Origin: Palsa-295 sp963785585
GTDB lineage: Bacteria > Acidobacteriota > Terriglobia > Acidiferrales > UBA7541
Length of the DNA: 64,000 nt
Reading direction: 5' to 3'
Assembly (NCBI GenBank): GCA_963785585.1
Contig: CAWAVW010000004.1
Span: 1,736,001 to 1,800,000, forward strand
The first letter of the stretch is position 1. Each line of letters opens with the position of its first letter. Below are positions 39,147 through 47,572 of this stretch, one piece after another. Below the pieces are notes generated by a model. The model did not search any database, was not told the origin of the DNA, and saw only the letters and a list, made by a program, of their open reading frames with translations. Position numbers and translations under genes: made by a program.

Positions 39147-40871
39147 ATGACATTATCCATTGCACTCATCCTTTGCTTCTGTTTTGGTCTCGCCGCAGCG
39201 AAATCGCCCGCGCGCAAGAGCTCCCCGCAGAAAAAGACGGCGACGCCGGCGGATCCCTGGTGGAAGCACGCCGTGTTTTACGAGATTTATCCTCGAAGCT
39301 ATGCCGACGCAAACAACGACGGCGTAGGCGACATCAACGGAATCACTTCGAAGCTCGACTACCTGCACGGCCTGGGAATCGATGCCATCTGGATCACGCC
39401 GTGCTTTCCGTCTCCGCAGGTGGATTTCGGCTACGACGTTTCGGACTACGAAGCGATCGATCCGATGTACGGCACGTTGAAGGATTTCGATCGGCTGGTC
39501 AAGGAAGCGAAGAAGCGCAACATCCGCATCATTCTGGATTTCGTCATCAATCACACGTCCGACCAGCACAAATGGTTTCTGGATTCGAAATCGTCGAAAG
39601 CTTCAGCGCATCGCGACTGGTACATCTGGCGTGACGGCAAGGGCCCGGGAATTCCTCCGAACAACTGGCAATCGATTTTCGGCGGTTCCGCATGGACGCT
39701 GGACCCGACAACCGGCCAGTATTACTACCATTTTTTCTACCCGCAACAGCCCGACCTGAACTGGCGCAATCCGGAAGTCGAGAAGGCGATGTTTGATGTC
39801 ACCGAGTTCTGGTACAAGCGCGGCGTCGCCGGATTCCGCCTGGATGCGGTAAACGCGCTATTCGAAGATCCGAACTTGACCGACAATCCGGTGTTGCCGG
39901 GGAAGAATGCCTACGGCGATCCGAACATGGAAAACAAGTACAACTCGGAGTTGCCCGAACTGCACGGCGTGTTGCAGCGGCTGCGCGCAGTGGCGGACAA
40001 GTATGATGCGGTGCTGATCGGCGAGACCTGGACGAAAGACACCGCCGAGCTGAAAAAATATTACGGGGCGAACAACGACGAGATTCAGCTCCCGATGGAC
40101 TTCCTGTTCGCCATGGTCAACAAAGTGTCGGCGCCGGCCTTTCGCGCGCAGATTGCGGCAGCGGAAAGCACCGGCGAGTGGCCGGTGTTCGTGATCAGCA
40201 ATCACGACATCGTGCGCTCCTACAATCGGTACGGAGACGGCGTTCACAACGATCAAATCGCCAAGGTGATGGCTGGAATGTACCTGACGCTGCGCGCGAC
40301 GCCGATCATGTATTACGGCGAAGAAATCGGCATGCAGAACACGGACCCCAAAACGCGCGAGGAAGTGAAGGATCCGATCGGCAAACTCGGCTGGCCCACG
40401 GAAAAGGGCCGCGACGGAGAGCGGACTCCCATGCAGTGGAATTCGTCGGCGAACGCGGGATTCAGCACGGCGACTCCCTGGCTGCCCGTTGCGCCGAATT
40501 ATAAGACGCGCAACGTGCAGGTGGAACTGAAGGCGCCGGATTCGATCCTGAACTTTTACAAGCGAGTGCTGGCGCTTCGCAGAGATGAGCTGGCGCTCCG
40601 GTACGGCAATTATGTCGCGCTGAATAACGACGATCCCAACGTGCTCTCGTATCTGCGCGTTTACAACGGCCAGGCCGTACTGGTCGCGCTGAACATGTCC
40701 GCCGAGCCGCAGAAAGTGACTTTCGATTTGACGGCGCAAGGATTTGGTTCGGCGACGCCAACCGTGCTCGTTGCCTCCGGAGCCACCACCCCCAAAGCGA
40801 AGAGCCTGCAGAATGTGGCGATGGAACCGTATTCGGTGTACATCGCAAAAATTTCCGCCGCCAGGAAGTAG
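39147..40871 (+). CDS. Exported GH13 alpha-glucosidase (oligo-1,6-glucosidase type)
   Basis: A 574-residue glycoside hydrolase. The signal peptide MTLSIALILCFCFGLAAA precedes a GH13 barrel with DFVINHTSDQHKW, GFRLDAVNALFED (nucleophile Asp), LIGETWT (acid/base Glu) and ISNHDIVRS (third Asp), and a C-terminal beta domain from about residue 480. Extra NGIPPNNWQSIFGG and PMQWNSSANAGFS are typical of the oligo-1,6-glucosidase/trehalose-hydrolase subgroup. A TTG at 39102 with AGAGGG upstream could give a longer signal peptide. It acts in the periplasm or outside on maltodextrin-like or isomaltose-like sugars. No sugar transporter is adjacent. Confidence 0.9.
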   Translation: MTLSIALILCFCFGLAAAKSPARKSSPQKKTATPADPWWKHAVFYEIYPRSYADANNDGVGDINGITSKLDYLHGLGIDAIWITPCFPSPQVDFGYDVSDYEAIDPMYGTLKDFDRLVKEAKKRNIRIILDFVINHTSDQHKWFLDSKSSKASAHRDWYIWRDGKGPGIPPNNWQSIFGGSAWTLDPTTGQYYYHFFYPQQPDLNWRNPEVEKAMFDVTEFWYKRGVAGFRLDAVNALFEDPNLTDNPVLPGKNAYGDPNMENKYNSELPELHGVLQRLRAVADKYDAVLIGETWTKDTAELKKYYGANNDEIQLPMDFLFAMVNKVSAPAFRAQIAAAESTGEWPVFVISNHDIVRSYNRYGDGVHNDQIAKVMAGMYLTLRATPIMYYGEEIGMQNTDPKTREEVKDPIGKLGWPTEKGRDGERTPMQWNSSANAGFSTATPWLPVAPNYKTRNVQVELKAPDSILNFYKRVLALRRDELALRYGNYVALNNDDPNVLSYLRVYNGQAVLVALNMSAEPQKVTFDLTAQGFGSATPTVLVASGATTPKAKSLQNVAMEPYSVYIAKISAARK

Positions 40872-40964
40872 TAGTCTCGGCGGTGAGCGCGCAGCCTCTA
40901 AGCTTGAACCACAGCGGGCGCTGAGAAAGTCAAAGGCGAGAGCGCGTAGGCGCCACCAAGGTGA

Positions 40965-41010
40965 TGGCTCGGTGCCCTTTTATTTTTTCAGTGTTCTCCG
41001 TGTTGAAGTT
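40965..41010 (+). repeat. Possible CTCTGTG-type repeat, weak copy
   Basis: CGGTGCCCTTTTATTTTTTC then GTGTTCTCCGTGTTGAAGTT resembles the dispersed repeat but with many changes. Included for completeness. Confidence 0.3.
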
Positions 41011-41032
41011 CTCGCTTCTTAGACTAAACCCC

Positions 41033-41100
41033 GAGGAGCGTGACTGCGCGTTAGCAGTCGGGCACGGCCCGGGCCGGCCCGTCTTGAGGCGCGCTCCCCG
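41033..41100. repeat. Nested palindrome just before the prepilin peptidase gene
   Basis: Inner hairpin GACTGC/GCAGTC (41042-41047 with 41054-41059), a self-complementary GGCCCGGGCC block, and outer arms CGAGGAGCG/CGCTCCCCG. It ends at the base before ATG 41101. It is probably a REP-like element; it may also cover the ribosome binding site. Confidence 0.5.
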
Positions 41101-41964
41101 ATGGCGCACAATCAAGGTGTGCTTCCCGCGCCTCTTATCGGATCGTTTGCGTTCGTCCTCGGCCTGGTCATAGGCAGCTTTCTAAATGTCTGCATTCTGC
41201 GCATACCCGGAGGAAAATCGATCGTGCTGCCGGCCTCCGCGTGCCCGAAATGCGGCACCGTGATTAAGCCGTACGACAATATTCCGGTCTTTAGTTGGCT
41301 GATTCTTCGCGGGAAATGCCGTTCGTGCAAGGCGCCGATTTCGCCGATGTACCCTTTCGTGGAATTTCTCACCGGTCTTCTGTTTCTCGGATGCTTTCTG
41401 GCGTTTGGCGCCACGGTGGACACGCTGAAGTGGAGCGTCTTTGCGGCGATCCTCGTCGTGCTGATCTTCACCGACGTTCGCGAAAGGATTTTGCCCGACC
41501 TTGTGAACTACACAGGATTCGCCCTGGGCTTGCTTTTCAGCGTATTCACGAAACCGACGGACGGCACGTCGCTATGGCTGGCGAATCGCATTTTTGACTT
41601 CCCTCCGCCCACGCCCGTTCTGTCGCTGATCGATGCGCTGATCGGGGCCGCTCTCGGCAGCGGACTGCTGTGGCTGGTTTCCGAAGCGTATTTCAAGCTG
41701 CGCGGAAAAGAAGGCATGGGTCTGGGCGACGTGAAAATGATGCTGATGGCCGGCGCGTTTTTGGGCGCGAAGCGCACGCTGCTCACGATCCTGGCCGGTT
41801 CGATTCTCGGAAGCCTCATTGGTATCGCGATCATCGCGGCGAAGCGCAAAGACTCCGAATACGAATTGCCGTTCGGCACATTTCTGGGCGCGGGCGCGCT
41901 GCTGGTAGTTTTCTTTGGAACTCCGGTTGTAAACTGGTATCAGACGCTTCTTACGGGTCAATAA
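41101..41964 (+). CDS. pilD: Type IV prepilin peptidase/methyltransferase
   Basis: A 287-residue polytopic enzyme that cuts and N-methylates type IV prepilins. The zinc-type four-Cys site is complete (CPKCG at ~43 and CRSCK at ~73), and both catalytic Asp motifs are there: TDVRERILPD and GMGLGDVKM. Six or seven hydrophobic helices. The start at 41101 lacks a clear ribosome binding site and follows a strong hairpin; GTG 41119 is an alternative. It is first in a four-gene operon with a sensor kinase, an exported coiled-coil protein and a sigma-54 activator. Confidence 0.93.
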   Translation: MAHNQGVLPAPLIGSFAFVLGLVIGSFLNVCILRIPGGKSIVLPASACPKCGTVIKPYDNIPVFSWLILRGKCRSCKAPISPMYPFVEFLTGLLFLGCFLAFGATVDTLKWSVFAAILVVLIFTDVRERILPDLVNYTGFALGLLFSVFTKPTDGTSLWLANRIFDFPPPTPVLSLIDALIGAALGSGLLWLVSEAYFKLRGKEGMGLGDVKMMLMAGAFLGAKRTLLTILAGSILGSLIGIAIIAAKRKDSEYELPFGTFLGAGALLVVFFGTPVVNWYQTLLTGQ

Positions 41965-41965
41965 A

Positions 41966-43411
41966 ATGCATCTCGGCGCACTCATGCTGTTGCCAACTCC
42001 CTCCCGCCCCGCGCCGGTCCCGGCATTCAATCTGGGTTTCATCATTGCGCTTTTGGTGATCGTTACGGTGGCTGTGTGCGTCCTGTTTATCGTGGCGCGC
42101 AAATTTCTGCGCGGAACGGCAAACTCCGCGGGAAAGGACGATTTTTCGCCGCCCTCGCCCGATGCCGACAATCCTTCCGCATTCATGACCGCATCGATGC
42201 AGGGCGTAATCGAAAAGCTGCGCGCGCAGGAAAAGGAACTGGCGCGGCTGCACCTGCTGGCGCAAGAGCGCGCGCAGGAGTCCGAACGCCTGACGGAAGA
42301 AGTGACGCGCAACATGCCAACCGGCTTGCTGCTGGTAAATGCCACCGGAGCGATCAGTTCCACGAATCCCGCCGCGGAAGACGCGCTCGGCCTCCGCACT
42401 TTGCGATACCGCTCGTACAAAGAAATCCTGGGCGCGGACTCCGACCTGACGAAAATGCTCACCGCCTGCATCCGCGACGGCAAAACGTTTCAGCGCGGCG
42501 AGGTGGAGCACATGACTCCGGAAGGCGAGGTTCGCCATCTGGGCGTCACGATTTCGCCGATTTACCGTTCCGGACGTTCGCCATCCCGCCCCGGCGCCGA
42601 CCCTCACGCGGTGAACGCGCCAGACATGAAAGTGAGCGGCGCCCTGTGCCTGATGAGCGACCTGACCGAGCTGACGGCGCTGCAAAAACAGATTCGCTGG
42701 AAGGAAAATCTGGCGGCGCTGGGAGAAATGTCCGCCGGCATCGCTCACGAATTCAAAAATTCCCTCGCGACCATTTCCGGCTACGCGCAGATGATTCGCG
42801 GAGAGTCGAAACCGGGCGACACGCGGGAATCCGCGGAACGCATCCTCGACCAGACGCGGGCGCTGACGCACGTGGTCACGGAATTTCTGCGGTTCGCCAA
42901 GCCCCTGGAAATTTGCTACGAGACGGTCCCGATGCAGACCGTCGTCGATAAAGTCGCCGAAGAGTTGCGCGAGACGATTCCGACGTGCCGCGTGGCGTGC
43001 GAAGGGCTGTTTGAGGACTTGCCGGGCGACGAGGCATTGATCCGCCAGGCGCTTTTGAACCTCGCCCGGAATGGCGCGCAGGCGGCGGCGTCCGCCGGCG
43101 CGGCATCGCTGGTGACGATATCGGGATCCATCGAAGATTTAGGCGGGCGCAAATGGCAGCGAATCTGCGTTGCCGACAACGGCGCCGGCATTCCGGACGT
43201 TGATCTGCCGAAGATTTTCTTACCGTTCTATACCACCAAATCCGAGGGCACTGGGCTCGGACTGGCCGTCGTCCAAAAGGTCGCCTTGCAGCACGGCGGC
43301 AGCATCGAGGCCCGCAACCGCGAGGGGGGCGGGGCCGAGTTTCTGCTATGGTTACCTTTGCGGCAGGAGCCCTTGCCATCCCCGATTGCCTCGCGCACAG
43401 CCCGCATCTAA
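41966..43411 (+). CDS. Sensor histidine kinase with PAS domain (PilS-like position)
   Basis: A 481-residue kinase. One membrane helix (NLGFIIALLVIVTVAVCVLF, residues ~17-38) is followed by a coiled coil (KLRAQEKELARLHLLAQERA), a PAS domain (~115-235), the HisKA box MSAGIAHEFKNSLATISGYA and the ATPase domain with NLARNGAQAA, DNGAGIPD and EGTGLGLAVVQ. It starts one base after pilD ends. The single membrane pass and lack of a periplasmic domain suggest it senses inside the cell. The likely partner is the regulator at 44152, and pilus control is inferred from the pilD context. Confidence 0.88.
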   Translation: MHLGALMLLPTPSRPAPVPAFNLGFIIALLVIVTVAVCVLFIVARKFLRGTANSAGKDDFSPPSPDADNPSAFMTASMQGVIEKLRAQEKELARLHLLAQERAQESERLTEEVTRNMPTGLLLVNATGAISSTNPAAEDALGLRTLRYRSYKEILGADSDLTKMLTACIRDGKTFQRGEVEHMTPEGEVRHLGVTISPIYRSGRSPSRPGADPHAVNAPDMKVSGALCLMSDLTELTALQKQIRWKENLAALGEMSAGIAHEFKNSLATISGYAQMIRGESKPGDTRESAERILDQTRALTHVVTEFLRFAKPLEICYETVPMQTVVDKVAEELRETIPTCRVACEGLFEDLPGDEALIRQALLNLARNGAQAAASAGAASLVTISGSIEDLGGRKWQRICVADNGAGIPDVDLPKIFLPFYTTKSEGTGLGLAVVQKVALQHGGSIEARNREGGGAEFLLWLPLRQEPLPSPIASRTARI

Positions 43412-43458
43412 ACTTATTACAGGCATATCTCCATCGTGCCTCGCAGGAGGCGAACGCC

Positions 43459-44139
43459 ATGATCCCATTCGTCCGCACCAGTCTGATTACATTGGCCGCC
43501 GTGTCAGCCCTGATCCTTCCTGGTTCTGCGGGCGCGCAGCAGCAGTCCCCTGCGCCGGCAGCGAACAGCGCCGCGCAGTCCGCTTCGCCGTCAGCGGCGA
43601 ACGCGCAATCGGCTCAACCCGCGACAAGCGCCACGCAACAGGATTCTCTTGCCGCCGCGGCTCGCAAGGCCCGCGAACAGAAGGCCCAGGCGCAGGCAAA
43701 AGCTCCGCGCGTTTTTACCAACGATAATATCCCGACGCAGGGCGGTGTTTCGACCGTAGGCTCGGAGCCCAGTCCGGCGACGGACGCTGCCGCCGCAACG
43801 CCCGACGGCGCAGCGAACCCCAGCGCCAAGCCGACCATCGGTTCGCTTTCCGGCAACGACGAGAAAGGCTGGCGAGACTTATTCAAGAATCTGCGCAGCA
43901 AGCAGGAACAGGACGAAGCCGAACTGTCGATCGAACAGCGCGAACTGGGCGTCGCCGACGTCCAATATTATTCCGACCCGGTCAAGGGTATGCAGCAGGG
44001 CCTGACGCGCAGCGACATCAACGAGAAGACAGCCAAGATTGAAAATCTGAAGAAGAAAATCGAAGACGATAAACAGGCGATCTCCGACGCCGAAGACCAG
44101 CTTCGCAAAGCGGGTGGCGACGTCGGCTGGGCGCGGTAA
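43459..44139 (+). CDS. Exported coiled-coil protein inside the pilD/two-component operon
   Basis: A 226-residue protein. AGGAGG lies 8 bases before ATG 43459. A signal peptide (TSLITLAAVSALILPGSAGA) is followed by a Gln/Ala/Pro-rich disordered part, a Ser/Ala/Pro linker, and a C-terminal pair of helices (residues ~140-220; LFKNLRSKQEQDEAELSIEQ, KIENLKKKIEDDKQAISDAE) likely to form a coiled coil. It sits between the kinase and the regulator genes in one transcript. It may be a periplasmic partner or ligand of that system, by position only. Family not recognised. Confidence 0.65.
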   Translation: MIPFVRTSLITLAAVSALILPGSAGAQQQSPAPAANSAAQSASPSAANAQSAQPATSATQQDSLAAAARKAREQKAQAQAKAPRVFTNDNIPTQGGVSTVGSEPSPATDAAAATPDGAANPSAKPTIGSLSGNDEKGWRDLFKNLRSKQEQDEAELSIEQRELGVADVQYYSDPVKGMQQGLTRSDINEKTAKIENLKKKIEDDKQAISDAEDQLRKAGGDVGWAR

Positions 44140-44151
44140 ACGCCTCTTGCA

Positions 44152-45540
44152 ATGGAACCCGTACTCCTTGTCGAAGATAAACCGGAACTCCGCGCGATGT
44201 TACGCAAGGCGCTCGAACGCTCCGGATACGCGGTAGAAGAGGCTCCGGACGGCAGCGCGGCGATCGAGAAAGTCCGCACCCGCCGTTATCAGCTGGTTCT
44301 TTCCGATTTAAAACTTCCCGGCCACTCCGGCCTGGAGGTCTTGCGCGAATCCCGCAAAGTGGAATCGACCCTCCCGGTAATCCTGATGACCGCCTATGGC
44401 TCGGTGGAAGAGGCCGTTACCGCCATGAAAGAGGGCGCGTACGATTTCATCCAGAAGCCCGTGGATTTGGATCATCTCGCGCTCCTGCTGGAACGCGCGG
44501 CACAGCAGCAGGAGCTGCTGCGCGAAAATCTGCTCTTGCGCGAAGAATATTCGGCGCGTTACGGATTTCCACGAATCGTCGGGGAACATCCGACGATGAA
44601 AGACGCTGGCAACATGACGCAGCGCGTGGCGGCGACAGACTCGACGGTTTTGCTGCTGGGCGAAAGCGGCACGGGCAAGGAAATCTTCGCGCGCGCGGTG
44701 CATCACTTGAGCCCGCGGGCCAAGCATCCGTTCGTGGCGCTCAACTGTGCGGCGATCCCCGAGGGGCTCGTTGAAAACGAATTGTTCGGCCACGAGCGCG
44801 GCGCCTATACCGGCGCGGGCACGCGCAAGATCGGAAAGCTGGAACTCGCGCACCGCGGCACATTATTTCTCGACGAAATCGGCGAGCTGCCGCTGTCGAT
44901 CCAAAGCAAACTGTTGCGGGTGCTCGAAGAAAAACGCTTCGACCGCGTGGGCGGCACGCAGGAAGTCGAAGTGGATGTTCGCATCCTGACGGCGACGAAC
45001 AAGGACTTGCGCCAGGCCGTGGCCGACAAGCAATTCCGCGAAGATCTTTTCTTTCGCATTTCCGCCGTTCCGATCACCATTCCGCCTCTGCGCGACCGCG
45101 GCGAAGACGTTCTGCTGCTCGCCGAACACTTCCTCGATAAATTCCGGCGCGAATTCCGGAAGCCACATCTCCAGTTCTCGGGCGAAGCGAAAACGCGCCT
45201 GCAAAGTTACGCGTGGCCGGGAAACGTCCGCGAGTTGCAGAACGCCATCGAACGCGCCGCCATTCTTTCGAATCGCACCGAGATCGATGCGGCCGCGCTG
45301 CAACTGCCTTCCGCAAAACCTTCGACGGAAGAATCTCCCAGTGGAATGCTCGACGCCAACTTTAAGTGGGACGGTCCGCTCGAGGAAGTCTCGCAACGCG
45401 CCGTGGCTCACGTGGAGAAATTCAAGATTCAGGAAGCGTTGCGCGACTCCAAATGGAATAAGACCAAAGCGGCGGAAAAACTGGAAGTGTCCTACAAGAC
45501 CCTGCTGCACAAGATCAAATCTCTCGGAATCGAAGACTAG
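44152..45540 (+). CDS. Sigma-54-dependent response regulator (PilR/NtrC-like)
   Basis: A 462-residue activator: receiver domain (~1-115, phospho-acceptor Asp in LVLSDLKLPG), AAA+ domain (~140-370, Walker A GESGTGKE, GAYTGA sigma-54 contact motif intact, Walker B GTLFLDEIGEL) and a Fis-type helix-turn-helix (NKTKAAEKLEVSYKTLLHKI). In contrast to the regulator at 15346, the sigma-54 loop is functional in form. It is the last gene of the pilD operon, and control of pilin genes is likely but not shown. Its last 26 bases overlap the end of the opposite-strand methyltransferase gene. Confidence 0.9.
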   Translation: MEPVLLVEDKPELRAMLRKALERSGYAVEEAPDGSAAIEKVRTRRYQLVLSDLKLPGHSGLEVLRESRKVESTLPVILMTAYGSVEEAVTAMKEGAYDFIQKPVDLDHLALLLERAAQQQELLRENLLLREEYSARYGFPRIVGEHPTMKDAGNMTQRVAATDSTVLLLGESGTGKEIFARAVHHLSPRAKHPFVALNCAAIPEGLVENELFGHERGAYTGAGTRKIGKLELAHRGTLFLDEIGELPLSIQSKLLRVLEEKRFDRVGGTQEVEVDVRILTATNKDLRQAVADKQFREDLFFRISAVPITIPPLRDRGEDVLLLAEHFLDKFRREFRKPHLQFSGEAKTRLQSYAWPGNVRELQNAIERAAILSNRTEIDAAALQLPSAKPSTEESPSGMLDANFKWDGPLEEVSQRAVAHVEKFKIQEALRDSKWNKTKAAEKLEVSYKTLLHKIKSLGIED

Positions 45541-46372
45541 CCTGTTTCGTTCCTGCGCCCTCCGCCGGCGCTTTCGGCAAACACGCCGAATGAAGCACAA
45601 CGCTCCCGAAGTTCCACGAAACAATTTCGACGCGCTCGAATCCGACCTTCTTCATCAATCGGGCCAGCGCTTCCGGGTCGGGAAACCGCGAAACCGACTT
45701 CGGCAGGTAACGGTAAGCCTCTCCGCTGCCGGAAATCAGGCCGCCAATCAACGGCAGGATAAACTTGAAATAGAAACGGAATACCGCCGCCATCGCGCCG
45801 TTCGTCGGCTCGGAAAATTCCAAAATGCCGAGTTGCCCGCCGGGACGCAGCACCCGCGCGATTTCCCGCAGCCCGCCTTCGTAATTCACCAGGTTCCGGA
45901 ACCCGAACGCCGTGGTGACCAGATCAAAACTCTTATCGGCGAACGGCAGGTTCATGGCGTCGGCCGTCGCGAATACCGCCGCCTTGGTGTGCGCCGCCGC
46001 TTTCCGGTGAGCGCGGTCGAGCATGGGCTGGGCGAAATCGCTGCCCACCAGCGGAAACCGGTGCGCGCCTCGATCGCGCAGCGCTCGCATGCGCGCCTTC
46101 TCCAGCGCGAAGGTCATGTCTCCCGTGCCGCAACACAAATCCAGGATGCGGGAATCGGTCTGCCGGACGATGTGGCGGAACTTGCGCGCCGTCCGCCGCC
46201 GCCATACGTGATCGAGCGAAAACGAGAGGAAATGATTCAGAAAATCGTAGCGCGGCGCGATCTGGCTGAACATGTCCTGCACGCGAGCCGAAGCTTCGCG
46301 TTCATCGCGCGTTCCTGCCGGACGAGTTCCGGAAAGACCCTGGCGGGGTTCGGTTGTCAATCCAAAGCCCAC
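45515..46372 (-). CDS. ubiE: Demethylmenaquinone (ubiquinone/menaquinone) methyltransferase
   Basis: A 285-residue SAM methyltransferase of quinone synthesis. Blocks: APRYDFLNHFLSFSLDHVWR, the SAM motif ILDLCCGTGDMT, FDLVTTAFGFRNLVN and YRYLPKSVSRFPD. The start at GTG 46372 lies 10 bases after aroB and has GGAAG upstream; the longer frame overlaps aroB. It is in one operon with aroB. The C terminus carries ~25 extra residues (CLPKAPAEGAGTKQASLRF), and the gene end overlaps the opposite regulator gene. Confidence 0.92.
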   Translation of the reverse strand: MGFGLTTEPRQGLSGTRPAGTRDEREASARVQDMFSQIAPRYDFLNHFLSFSLDHVWRRRTARKFRHIVRQTDSRILDLCCGTGDMTFALEKARMRALRDRGAHRFPLVGSDFAQPMLDRAHRKAAAHTKAAVFATADAMNLPFADKSFDLVTTAFGFRNLVNYEGGLREIARVLRPGGQLGILEFSEPTNGAMAAVFRFYFKFILPLIGGLISGSGEAYRYLPKSVSRFPDPEALARLMKKVGFERVEIVSWNFGSVVLHSACLPKAPAEGAGTKQASLRFREI

Positions 46373-46382
46373 GTGAAAATCG

Positions 46383-47495
46383 TTACTTCCAAGCGGTCTC
46401 CGCGATTCCGGGCAATTCCGAGAAGCCTTTGGCGACAAGTCGCCACGGCAATTCGGCTCCCCATTCCACTTTTCCAATGCGCCGCGGCAGCACCCACCGG
46501 ATTTTTCCGCCGCGCGATTTTTTGTCGCCGGCGAGGATGGGCCGCAACTGCCCGGCGCGAATTCCCTTCAGCGCAGGCAGCGGCCCCACCGAGGCAATCA
46601 GCCGGATGGTGCGAGCGGCGTCCGATTCGCTGCATCGCCCCGTCGCAAGCGCGAACAAGGTGGCGGCGATCATTCCCCATGCGACGGCTTCGCCATGCAG
46701 AAAGCGCTTGTATCCCGTCGCGGTCTCGAAGCCGTGACCGAGCGTGTGGCCGAAATTCAGAATCTCGCGCAGCCCGCTTTCGCGCTCGTCGCGGGTCACA
46801 ACGTCCGCTTTGATGCGCGCGCACCGGGCAACCACCCAGGCGAGCACCGATGCGTCCCGGCGCAGCAGCGCCAGCATTCGCCGCTCGAGAAAGTGAAACA
46901 GTTCAGGATCGGCGATCACTCCGTACTTGATCACCTCGTACAGCCCCGAACGGTATTCGCGGTGCGGCAACGTCGAGAGCACGTTCGGATCGGCGATCAC
47001 CATCTTGGGCGGATAGAACGCTCCGACTAAGTTCTTGCCGTCGGGCAGGTTCACGCCCGTCTTACCGCCGATGGCGCTGTCCACCTGGGCCACAAGCGTT
47101 GTGGGAATGTGAACCAGCCTCACTCCCCGCAAATACGAAGCTGCCGCAAATCCGGCCACGTCGCCCACCACTCCGCCGCCAACGGCGACGATCAAGGCGC
47201 GGCGATCGGCCCCTGCACGCGAGAGCTCCCGAACGATAAGCTCAATCGTGTGTAAATCTTTCACGGATTCGGCGTCGTCAAAAAGGATGGTTGTTAGGCG
47301 CGCATGCCCAGCGCCGCGACGGAGGATTTTTGTGAGCGTGCCTCCCCAGTTTTCCCACACGCGCGGGCTAGAGAGCACAAAAGTTCCCGTCACGTCTCGC
47401 AAGCGGCCCAGCTGTGCGTTCGCGTGGCGAAGCGCGCCGGCACCGACGTGGACTTCGTAGGGACCGGCATCGGAGCGGACGCGAATGATGGGCAT
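46383..47495 (-). CDS. aroB: 3-dehydroquinate synthase
   Basis: A 370-residue NAD- and metal-dependent enzyme that closes the DAHP ring in the shikimate pathway. Blocks seen: ALIVAVGGGVVGDVAGFAA (NAD), HIPTTLVAQVDSAIGGKTGV, and FGHTLGHGFET with a metal-binding His. The usual length is met. The ATG is preceded by weak ribosome binding signals. First of a pair with ubiE, which joins aromatic and quinone synthesis in one transcript. It lies 77 bases downstream of the end of the M28-type gene on the same strand. Confidence 0.95.
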   Translation of the reverse strand: MPIIRVRSDAGPYEVHVGAGALRHANAQLGRLRDVTGTFVLSSPRVWENWGGTLTKILRRGAGHARLTTILFDDAESVKDLHTIELIVRELSRAGADRRALIVAVGGGVVGDVAGFAAASYLRGVRLVHIPTTLVAQVDSAIGGKTGVNLPDGKNLVGAFYPPKMVIADPNVLSTLPHREYRSGLYEVIKYGVIADPELFHFLERRMLALLRRDASVLAWVVARCARIKADVVTRDERESGLREILNFGHTLGHGFETATGYKRFLHGEAVAWGMIAATLFALATGRCSESDAARTIRLIASVGPLPALKGIRAGQLRPILAGDKKSRGGKIRWVLPRRIGKVEWGAELPWRLVAKGFSELPGIAETAWK

Positions 47496-47572
47496 GGGCG
47501 CTGAACGGAATCTAACACACTTCAGAAGCCGCCATCGCCGGGTAGGCTCGCGGCCACTTCGATTTGCTGCTA

